Positions 57,647 through 64,000 of a stretch of DNA of 64,000 nucleotides are shown here, one piece after another. Source of the stretch: Sporosarcina sp. ACRSL (lineage in GTDB: Bacteria > Bacillota > Bacilli > Bacillales_A > Planococcaceae); NCBI RefSeq assembly GCF_022346605.1, contig NZ_JAKRNT010000003.1, positions 248,001 through 312,000 of the forward strand. The letters run 5' to 3'. A program made the position numbers and the translations under genes. How positions within the stretch are numbered: the stretch's first letter is position 1; each line of letters opens with the position of its first letter. The notes under the pieces are model-generated. The model searched no databases. It was not told where the DNA came from and worked only from the letters and a program-made list of their open reading frames with translations.

Positions 57647-59983
57647 ATGAAATCAACTTTTCAGCAGGAGCAGGAGCGAGTGGACAGTGTAGTGGAAGTC
57701 ATTACGGAACGGATTCGCAAATTGGAGGACGATACGACCCGGCAACGGAATGAAGTAGTCAATATCCGTAAGCATTTTTGGGATGAAGTCAAAGTGAATG
57801 TCGATTCGTTTGACGACTATCTGGAAACGATCATCGGCTTGAGACAAGAAGCGCAAGCGCTTGCCGTCAGTCAAAGCACGCACCGGCATGCATCCAAAAG
57901 ATTATCTACACTGCGACGAATGAAACAAGTTCCTTATTTTGGACGAATTGATTTCATTGAAGAAGGTTCTTCAACTGAAGAGCAAATCTATATCGGAATA
58001 TCCACACTAACTGACGACAGTGGGGAAGATTTTTTGATCTATGATTGGAGAGCGCCGATTTCAAGTGTCTACTATGATTATCAGCCAGGCGATGCTTCTT
58101 ATGTAACTCCCGGGGGATTAATTCGAGGGAAGTTGGAGAAGAAGTGGCAGTATTTGATTCGCGGCGGTGTTCTTCAATCGATGTTCGATACGAGCGTCAC
58201 AATTGGTGACGAGATTTTACAAATTGTATTAGGCAAAGGCACCGACAAACATATGCATAGTATCGTGGCAACGATTCAGCAAGATCAAAACCGGATTATA
58301 CGCCACGACCAAGGAAAGCTTCTCATCGTTCACGGCGCTGCCGGTAGTGGTAAAACATCAGCTGCCTTACAACGAATCGCTTATTTGCTATATAAATACC
58401 GGGAAAGCCTCAATGCCGACCAAATTATTTTATTCTCACCAAATACGCTGTTCAACAGTTACGTGTCCAATGTACTTCCTGAACTCGGTGAAGAGAATAT
58501 GCAGCAGGTAACTTTCCAAGAGTACTTGAATCATCGGTTAAGCAAGGACTATCAAGTTGAAAATCCTTACGACCAATTGGAGTATGTCTTAACAGCAGAG
58601 AATACCCCTTCCTATCAAGCAAGAGTAGCAAGCATCCGTTTCAAAGCGTCGCCAATTTTCTTCGAAGCGATTGAATCCTATCGAAAGGCGTTAGAGATTT
58701 CCGGGATGCAATTTAAAGACTTGATCTTTAGAGGGAAGCCGATTGTGTCTGCTAAGCAAATAGAGAATAGGTTTTACAATAGCGATACATCACTCCGCTT
58801 TCATAACCGACTTGAAAAGTTGAAGGAATGGCTCGAGAAGAAAGTCAACGGGTCCTTACAAAATGAATGGATGAAGCCGTGGGTGGAGGAGAAAATCGAG
58901 CTGCTAAGCGACGAGGAGTATCATAGGGCGCATAGGTACTTAGCAAAAAAGCATGGTTTTAAAAGAGGCGCAGCCGCTGATTATGAGATGGACCCTAAAG
59001 AACTTGCCCATTTGATTGTTCAACAAAGCTCAAAGTCGCTGCGCAATCAAGTTCAGGCATTTGAATTCATCGACATGAATGGGATCTATAAGCAACTTTT
59101 CGTTGACCCTTTGCAAATCAAACAGTGGATTGACGAGGACACACCAGCCGAATGGCCCGCTATATGCCAAGCAACGCTAAACATGTTAGAGGAAAACCAA
59201 TTGTTTTATGAAGACGCGACACCATTTTTACTGTTGAATGAACTCATTCGAGGCTTTCAGGCGAACCGTACCATTAAGCATGTTGTTGTTGATGAGGCGC
59301 AAGATTATTCAGCTTTCCAATTTGAGTTTTTGCGACGATTGTTTCCGTCCGCGAAGATGACTGTGCTAGGTGATTTTAATCAAGCGATATTCGCACATGC
59401 AAGCGAAACGGTTGATTTCCACACACTTACGAATCTTTACGGCCCTGACGAAACAGAAATGATTAACCTGGCAAGAAGCTACCGATCTACAAAGCCAATC
59501 ATCGAATTCACAAGAAAGTTAGTCCCTAACGGCGCGCAGATCATCCCCTTTGAACGCGAAGGCGAGCAACCGGTGCTGAAGGAAGTAGCGGATCATTCAG
59601 AGTTGCACCACTGCATCGCCGCCAAGGTCGCGGAGCTGAAAAGTTCCGGCTACAACACCATTGCGATCATCTGCAAATCAGCAGAGGAAAGCCGACGTGC
59701 ATTTGAAGCACTGTCTATGATGGATGACATCAAGCTGCTGAGAACCGGCTCAATGGAATATGAACAAGGGGTTGTTGTTGTCCCGGCGTATTTGGCAAAA
59801 GGCATCGAATTTGATGCCGTCGTTATTTATGATGCATCGGAGCAAGTATACGGCGACGAGAGCTTGCGCAGAATTTTCTACACCGCATGTACAAGAGCCA
59901 TGCATCATCTACAATTGTACAGCGTCGGGGAACCGACTTCCCTGTTGCAAACGGTTCCGCAGGATTGTTTCATCTTAACTTAA
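57647..59983 (+). CDS. helD: RNA polymerase recycling helicase HelD
   Basis: ATG 57647 follows AAGGAG by 8-9 bases and gives 778 residues. The N-terminal coiled-coil arm (about 1-90, EQERVDSVVEVITERIRKLE) inserts into RNA polymerase. The UvrD-like motor follows: Walker A VHGAAGSGKTSAALQRIAYL (about 225), motif II VVDEAQDYSAFQFEFL, motif III GDFNQAIF, SYRSTKPI and the late AYLAKGIEFDAVVIYD, YTACTRAMHHL. It frees stalled polymerase after transcription. No DNA-unwinding role is expected. Confidence 0.93.
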   Translation: MKSTFQQEQERVDSVVEVITERIRKLEDDTTRQRNEVVNIRKHFWDEVKVNVDSFDDYLETIIGLRQEAQALAVSQSTHRHASKRLSTLRRMKQVPYFGRIDFIEEGSSTEEQIYIGISTLTDDSGEDFLIYDWRAPISSVYYDYQPGDASYVTPGGLIRGKLEKKWQYLIRGGVLQSMFDTSVTIGDEILQIVLGKGTDKHMHSIVATIQQDQNRIIRHDQGKLLIVHGAAGSGKTSAALQRIAYLLYKYRESLNADQIILFSPNTLFNSYVSNVLPELGEENMQQVTFQEYLNHRLSKDYQVENPYDQLEYVLTAENTPSYQARVASIRFKASPIFFEAIESYRKALEISGMQFKDLIFRGKPIVSAKQIENRFYNSDTSLRFHNRLEKLKEWLEKKVNGSLQNEWMKPWVEEKIELLSDEEYHRAHRYLAKKHGFKRGAAADYEMDPKELAHLIVQQSSKSLRNQVQAFEFIDMNGIYKQLFVDPLQIKQWIDEDTPAEWPAICQATLNMLEENQLFYEDATPFLLLNELIRGFQANRTIKHVVVDEAQDYSAFQFEFLRRLFPSAKMTVLGDFNQAIFAHASETVDFHTLTNLYGPDETEMINLARSYRSTKPIIEFTRKLVPNGAQIIPFEREGEQPVLKEVADHSELHHCIAAKVAELKSSGYNTIAIICKSAEESRRAFEALSMMDDIKLLRTGSMEYEQGVVVVPAYLAKGIEFDAVVIYDASEQVYGDESLRRIFYTACTRAMHHLQLYSVGEPTSLLQTVPQDCFILT

Positions 59984-60015
59984 CTAAAGTGCGGTTATCC
60001 TTTCATATCGACCTC

Positions 60016-60061
60016 TGTCCTTATATCGGCCGTAGAGACATTAACTGCCGATATGAGGACA
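60016..60061. repeat. Imperfect 15-bp inverted repeat between helD and fetA-like gene
   Basis: TGTCCTTATATCGGC and GCCGATATGAGGACA match at 14 of 15 positions around a 16-base loop, without a T run. ATATCG occurs four times at 60005-60075, on both strands. Confidence 0.5.
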
Positions 60062-60126
60062 ATTTACTTACCATATCGAAAAATCAAGTATAATTTTCTA
60101 GTGAATACAAACTAGGAGCGGATTAT

Positions 60127-60858
60127 ATGGCAAATTTAGATGAACCTGCCCTTCAGTTTCGAAACGTTGATTATAGCATTAATGGCGTTCCGATTTTAAA
60201 AGGCATTACAGGTTCTTTTCCAAAGGGAGCGATTACAACTCTTGTCGGACCTTCCGGAGCCGGAAAGTCGACATTACTTAAACTATGCAATGGCTTGATA
60301 AGTCCCACTTCAGGAGACATATTTATTGATGCTAAACATATTTCTACATACGATCCTATAGCACTGCGCCGCCATGTCGGAATTGCCTTACAAAGCGCTC
60401 CAATGGTGAAAGGTACTGTTTTTCAAAACCTGGCACTACCTTTTGAACTTCAAGGCAGAGAGCTTTCCGAGCAAGATGCCATTGAAATTTTGGAAGATGT
60501 CGGTTTAGGAAGAGATGTATTACATAGAAAGACGGACGGATTATCAGGGGGGCAGCGACAAAAAGTATCAATAGCCCGCACATTGCTGAACCGGTCGGAA
60601 ATCTTATTGTTGGATGAAATCACTTCCGCTCTAGATAGGAATTCGTTGCATGAAATCGAGCAATTGATCGTCAACATCAACCGTAAATACGGTTCGACAA
60701 TCGTATGGATTACCCATAATTTGGAACAAGCTATTTCGATCGGTAATTTCACATGGGTGCTAATTGACGGTAAAGTTATGGAAACTGGAGACAGTGACTT
60801 ATTAAAATCACCGACTAATGAATTGGTGAAGCAATTTGTACAGGGGGATTATCGATGA
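60127..60858 (+). CDS. ABC transporter ATP-binding protein, FetA/YbbL-like
   Basis: A 243-residue ATPase: Walker A GPSGAGKST (about 40), Q-loop, signature LSGGQRQKVSIARTLLN (about 140), Walker B EILLLDEITSALD and switch His (WITHNLEQA). It pairs with the next gene, whose ATG overlaps its stop. E. coli FetAB (YbbLM) is implicated in iron export under oxidative stress, and similar Bacillus proteins are uncharacterised. Substrate inferred from the family only. Confidence 0.85.
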   Translation: MANLDEPALQFRNVDYSINGVPILKGITGSFPKGAITTLVGPSGAGKSTLLKLCNGLISPTSGDIFIDAKHISTYDPIALRRHVGIALQSAPMVKGTVFQNLALPFELQGRELSEQDAIEILEDVGLGRDVLHRKTDGLSGGQRQKVSIARTLLNRSEILLLDEITSALDRNSLHEIEQLIVNINRKYGSTIVWITHNLEQAISIGNFTWVLIDGKVMETGDSDLLKSPTNELVKQFVQGDYR

Positions 60859-61610
60859 GTTACACAACTTTGGCCATCGCCCTCATTTTTATCGCAATCC
60901 CGTTGCTGTTATCAAGAACACTTCGCCTCGGGTTGGAAAAAGATACAATTATCGCGACAATCCGTTCCATTCTGCAATTGCTTGCAGTTGGCTATATACT
61001 GAAGTTCGTTTTTGACTCGGATAATGTAGCATACATCATGATAATGGTGACATTAATGATTGGAGCTGCGACGCAAAATGTGCGTAAAAAAGGGAAGACG
61101 ATTAACGGAATAACGTGGAAAGTCGCTGTAACATTGTTGGCTGTCGAACTGTTGACGCAAAGCATTTTACTAGGCTTCGGAATTGTACCACCGACCGCAC
61201 AATATGTCATTTCCATCAGTGGCATGATTATTGGAAATTCCATGGTGCTTTCAATTCTATTCCTTAATCGATTTACGGCGGAAGTTGATGCGCATCGTGA
61301 TGAAACGGAATTGATCCTTTCACTCGGCGGCACACCGAAACAAGCGATTCATAGACAACTGATTCAATCGATTAAAGCAAGCATGATTCCAACTATCGAG
61401 AGCCAAAAAACAATCGGTCTTGTGCAATTGCCTGGTATGATGAGTGGACAAATCATCGCCGGTGCCGATCCGATACAAGCCGTCCAATTCCAACTGTTGA
61501 TCATCTTCCTGTTGCTAACGACAGCCGCAGTGACGAGCATCCTACTCGGTTTTCTATCGTATCGAAGCCTATTCAATCAACGTATGCAGCTTCTTCAAGA
61601 AAAACAATAA
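60855..61610 (+). CDS. ABC transporter permease, FetB/YbbM-like
   Basis: A 251-residue membrane protein with about seven hydrophobic segments. The UPF0014/FetB pattern is clear: IRSILQLLAVGYILKFVF, MVTLMIGAATQNVRKKGKT, ISISGMIIGNSMVLSILFLN and GLVQLPGMMSGQIIAGADP (ATPase-coupling region). It overlaps the ATPase gene by four bases (ATGA). Probable iron or other metal exporter. Confidence 0.87.
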   Translation: MSYTTLAIALIFIAIPLLLSRTLRLGLEKDTIIATIRSILQLLAVGYILKFVFDSDNVAYIMIMVTLMIGAATQNVRKKGKTINGITWKVAVTLLAVELLTQSILLGFGIVPPTAQYVISISGMIIGNSMVLSILFLNRFTAEVDAHRDETELILSLGGTPKQAIHRQLIQSIKASMIPTIESQKTIGLVQLPGMMSGQIIAGADPIQAVQFQLLIIFLLLTTAAVTSILLGFLSYRSLFNQRMQLLQEKQ

Positions 61611-61725
61611 TTACAGTGTCGTGGAGCCGACTCTGTTTCTAAAGCATTAGCTTGTTCGTGATTAAATGTTGTTCGCATGGATAAACTTCGGATACAACAG
61701 ATCGCAGAAGCGGGAGGTGTCTTTT

Positions 61726-62343
61726 TTGGAGGAAATAAATTGTGATTTCTCACCGATGAAGCAAATACTAATAGATGACATTCACCAACTTATTTCAAAA
61801 TTGCAGGGCAATGCGGAGGCTATTAATGATGATAACAATTGTCTCCTCGGGAAATTCGAAAAGATCAAAGAAGACTTTCTGGCGATAGAAATGAAAGCCG
61901 CCACTTTTTATTTAAATTGTTATCTGTCTCCGTTTACCGATAAATATCCGGAACTGTCCGTGTGTGTGCAAAATATGTCGAGGTTGCGACATGGCGGGTT
62001 AATTGTCATCCAACGGGAAGATCCACTTGATTCTTTGGTGAATCCTGGTATTCCGATAGGAGCCGAGTTGACGCATACGTTGCTCGAATCCATCTTCTTC
62101 CCGGGAAGTCCACTTCATGACGGTGCTGTCATGGTGCATCAAAACCGTATTATATCCGCAACGAATGTCCTTCCGTTATCAGGCAGATTTGCAGGTGATC
62201 GCAAACTGGGGACACGGCATCGTGCCGCATTAGGACTAACTGAACAAAGTGATGCCCTTGTCCTCGTCGTATCTGAGGAAACAGGAAGAGTTTCATTTGC
62301 ATTTAAAGGAGAACTTTATCCGGTTATGAGCCGAGTTGGATGA
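61726..62343 (+). CDS. cdaS: Diadenylate cyclase, CdaS type
   Basis: TTG 61726 follows GGGAGGTG by 6-7 bases and gives 205 residues, close to B. subtilis CdaS (207). An N-terminal helical regulatory part (about 1-75) precedes the DAC domain with the catalytic DGA (SPLHDGAVMVHQNRI) and RHR (LGTRHRAALG) motifs intact. No membrane segment, unlike CdaA. It makes c-di-AMP; CdaS is sporulation-linked in B. subtilis. A terminator follows. Confidence 0.9.
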   Translation: MEEINCDFSPMKQILIDDIHQLISKLQGNAEAINDDNNCLLGKFEKIKEDFLAIEMKAATFYLNCYLSPFTDKYPELSVCVQNMSRLRHGGLIVIQREDPLDSLVNPGIPIGAELTHTLLESIFFPGSPLHDGAVMVHQNRIISATNVLPLSGRFAGDRKLGTRHRAALGLTEQSDALVLVVSEETGRVSFAFKGELYPVMSRVG

Positions 62344-62368
62344 CAGATTAGGCGGTTTCAATTGCAAG

Positions 62369-62409
62369 AAAGACCCGTACTCTGTTTCCATGGAGATACG
62401 GGTCTTTTT
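62369..62409 (+). terminator. Terminator after cdaS
   Basis: AAAGACCCGTA and TACGGGTCTTTTT form an 11-bp stem with a T run. Confidence 0.8.
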
Positions 62410-62426
62410 CAATAATGATAGAGCTG

Positions 62427-62510
62427 CTCTGAGCGCGGAATCGCTCACTTTGGGCGCGGCACCACTCGCTTTGGGCGCGGAACCACTCACTTTGGGCGCA
62501 GCATACTTGC
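62427..62510. repeat. Intergenic tandem repeat, exact 21-bp period
   Basis: Four consecutive 21-bp units starting CTTTGGGCGCGG (first unit CTCTGAGCGCGG), at 62427, 62448, 62469 and 62490. The unit resembles the one at 11780. Non-coding. Confidence 0.75.
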
Positions 62511-62522
62511 GGCAAACCAAAT

Positions 62523-63578
62523 TTATTTCTTCGTCGCTTTCCTTACGACAGGTGCGATTTCTGTCGCTAGTAATTCAATGCTTTTCGCTATCTTTTCAAA
62601 CGGCACACCGCCGATGTCGATCTGCGCCATGAAGCGGTGGTGGCCAAACAGTTCATATTGTTGAAGGATTTTCTCGACAATTTGCTCTGGGCTTCCTACA
62701 AACAAGGCAGATTCAGGAGATGTCATATAATCGAAATCCGCTCGTGACATCTTTGTCCCGAACATTCCTCGTTGACGGTTCACGTATGCCCAGTACTCCG
62801 AATAATGAGGATAAAACTCGTCTTTCGCTCGTTCGGTCGTCGTGGAAAAATAAGCATGCCCGTTAACGCTAATTTTCAAGTCTTCCGGAGAATGTCCGGA
62901 CTCGATGCCTGCTTGTCGATAAAGGTCGACCAATGGTTTAAATCGCTTCGGGTCGCCACCGAGTAGTGCAATTGCCATCCCTACTCCAAATCGTCCTGCG
63001 CGGACTGCACTATTTGGCGTTCCCCCGACACCGACCCAAGTAGGAATCCCCTTTTGAATGGGGCGAGGAGCAATTTCGGCATTTCGTAAAGGCGATCGAA
63101 AACGACCTTCCCACGTAATTCTATCATTTTCATTCAGCTGTAAAAATAAATCGAGATTTTCTTCAAAAAGTGCGTCATAATCGTTTGTATCATAACCGAA
63201 TAATGGAAAGGACTCGATAAACGCCCCACGGCCAGCAATCATTTCAGCACGCCCACCCGAAATGACATCTACTGTCGCAAAATCTTCAAAGAGGCGAACA
63301 GGATCCACTGTACTCAAGACCGTAGTTGCACTCATTAATCTAATCCGCTTCGTCACCGTCGCAATCGCAGACAGAACAACAGCAGGAGAAGTCGTTGCAT
63401 AATCCAAACGGTGATGTTCCCCGACTCCGAAAACGTCTAATCCAGCCTCATCCGCAAGTTTGGCCATTTCTATAATTTCATTTATCCTCTGTTCAGCAGT
63501 CTGGCCTTGATCTACAGCTAGATCTCCAAGCGTGAAAAGGCCAATTTCAATTCCCGTGTTTTCCTCTTGATTTGTCAT
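62523..63578 (-). CDS. Luciferase-like (LLM class) flavin-dependent oxidoreductase
   Basis: ATG 63578 follows AAGGGAGAG by 7 bases and gives 351 residues. The luciferase-like TIM barrel shows GIEIGLFTLGDLAV, AGLDVFGVGEHHRLDY, VDVISGGRAEMIAGRGAF and RPIQKGIPTWVGVGGTPNSA. Such enzymes use FMNH2 to oxidise alkanes, aldehydes or aromatic compounds; the substrate is unknown. The upstream region carries a 13-mer identical to the catE/HxlR operator core. Confidence 0.88.
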   Translation of the reverse strand: MTNQEENTGIEIGLFTLGDLAVDQGQTAEQRINEIIEMAKLADEAGLDVFGVGEHHRLDYATTSPAVVLSAIATVTKRIRLMSATTVLSTVDPVRLFEDFATVDVISGGRAEMIAGRGAFIESFPLFGYDTNDYDALFEENLDLFLQLNENDRITWEGRFRSPLRNAEIAPRPIQKGIPTWVGVGGTPNSAVRAGRFGVGMAIALLGGDPKRFKPLVDLYRQAGIESGHSPEDLKISVNGHAYFSTTTERAKDEFYPHYSEYWAYVNRQRGMFGTKMSRADFDYMTSPESALFVGSPEQIVEKILQQYELFGHHRFMAQIDIGGVPFEKIAKSIELLATEIAPVVRKATKK

Positions 63579-63641
63579 GAAATTTCTCTCCCTTATTTGA
63601 ATGACGATGTTACTATCAATCATAGTAAAATTGTTAGTTAG

Positions 63642-63654
63642 TTACTTTATGTAA
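63642..63654. promoter_or_regulatory. Copy of the catE operator core
   Basis: TTACTTTATGTAA, identical to 2014-2026, about 65 bases before the luciferase-like gene start. Confidence 0.5.
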
Positions 63655-63688
63655 GTAAATATAATACAGTACCTCTCAATAGTCAAAT

Positions 63689-63720
63689 AAAAAACGACTT
63701 CGTCGATGAAGTCGTTTTTT
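63689..63720 (-). terminator. Terminator of the EamA gene
   Basis: AAAACGACTTC and GAAGTCGTTTT stem with long A and T flanks, next to the stop of the partial gene. Confidence 0.85.
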
Positions 63721-64000
63721 TCATGATGGCAATTCCTGCAATCTTTCTTCGTACTCTTCTTTCGGCTCTGTCCTTCTTTGCTGCAGCCTGAGAAAAATAT
63801 TGTTGGAAAACAAAGATACGATTATGAAAATGGTTCCGATATAATCATAAGCGGTGACACCTGCACCTTGAATAATTTGAATGACTAACGTCGTCACTGG
63901 AACAAGATTAAGGAAAAGCAGTCCATTTAACGGTGTGATGACACTTACACCATAATTCCATCCGACCAAAGCAATGACACCAGGGAAAATAACCATGAAA
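63721..64000 (-). CDS. EamA/DMT-family transporter, C-terminal part (window edge)
   Basis: The last ~93 residues of a membrane protein; the 5' part lies beyond the window. At least two hydrophobic segments (LFLNLVPVTTLVIQIIQGAG, YIGTIFIIVSLFSNNIFLRL) and a charged tail (QQRRTEPKEEYEERLQELPS) are visible. GVIALVGWNYGVSVITPLNG and FLNLVPVTT are typical of the second EamA half. Probable metabolite exporter; substrate unknown. Confidence 0.75.
   Translation of the reverse strand, partial: FMVIFPGVIALVGWNYGVSVITPLNGLLFLNLVPVTTLVIQIIQGAGVTAYDYIGTIFIIVSLFSNNIFLRLQQRRTEPKEEYEERLQELPS

Noticed and set aside
62523..62632. Plus-strand ORF extending from the 62427 repeat into the luciferase-like gene
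   Set aside because: It is antisense to a well-supported gene and depends on the open repeat frame.

Overview
The window looks like chromosome of a low-to-moderate GC Gram-positive of the Bacillales, most likely Planococcaceae and possibly Sporosarcina. The reasons are AGGAGG-type ribosome binding sites, TTG and GTG starts, a T-box leader on proS, FosB (a bacillithiol enzyme), a CdaS-type diadenylate cyclase, HelD, YqeY, CsbD, CsoR/CopZ/CopA, and DNA sites resembling Bacillus SigB, MhqR, CsoR and Fur sites. No rRNA, tRNA, phage, transposase or CRISPR was seen. Species assignment is inference.

Layout. 0-6.3 kb: a sigma/anti-sigma pair, catE with an HxlR regulator, a minimal L,D-transpeptidase, a tightly overlapping nucleotidyltransferase/P-loop kinase/isochorismatase operon, an unusual regulator that fuses an HTH to a catalytically dead F1-ATPase beta-like domain, and fosB. 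6.3-12.8 kb: small stress-type proteins (including CsbD) behind SigB-like promoters, a PQQ-type sugar dehydrogenase lipoprotein, a yxlEFG-like ABC operon with a perfect operator, and an EamA exporter. 12.8-22.9 kb: an ECF sigma/anti-sigma pair, an AlaX editing protein, a SigB-like glycosyltransferase plus sucrose-phosphatase-like operon (probable compatible solute), proS with T-box, PhnA/YjdM, a chemoreceptor and YqeY. 22.9-31.6 kb: copper and metal homeostasis (csoR-copZ-copA, czcD, a siroheme-reductase-like gene with a CsoR-like site), an efflux MFS, a Fur-box nitroreductase and an ABC-F antibiotic-resistance gene behind an elaborate attenuator. 31.7-41.5 kb and 55.6-57.4 kb: a quinone/thiol-stress regulon with an MhqR-like MarR repressor, three ring-cleaving dioxygenases, two near-identical FMN reductases, DoxX, a flavin reductase, pirin and a DsbA-like protein, tied together by repeated 18-bp operators. 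41.5-53.5 kb: allantoin catabolism (pucI, three allantoinases, two allantoate amidohydrolases, an AllD-like dehydrogenase, an MFS transporter and an HxlR regulator). 53.7-64 kb: RidA, a PAS-GGDEF cyclase, HelD, a FetAB-like ABC pair, CdaS, a luciferase-like oxidoreductase and a partial EamA exporter.

Together the genes describe a soil-type bacterium equipped for purine-derived nitrogen use, detoxification of aromatic electrophiles, antibiotics and metals, and general stress. The most unusual items are the HTH-F1beta fusion (4719-5768), the two-stage leader before the ABC-F gene (29833-30177), a family of intergenic repeats with an exact 21-bp period at four places, and the operator networks (MhqR, CsoR, SigB, HxlR) that can be read directly from the DNA.
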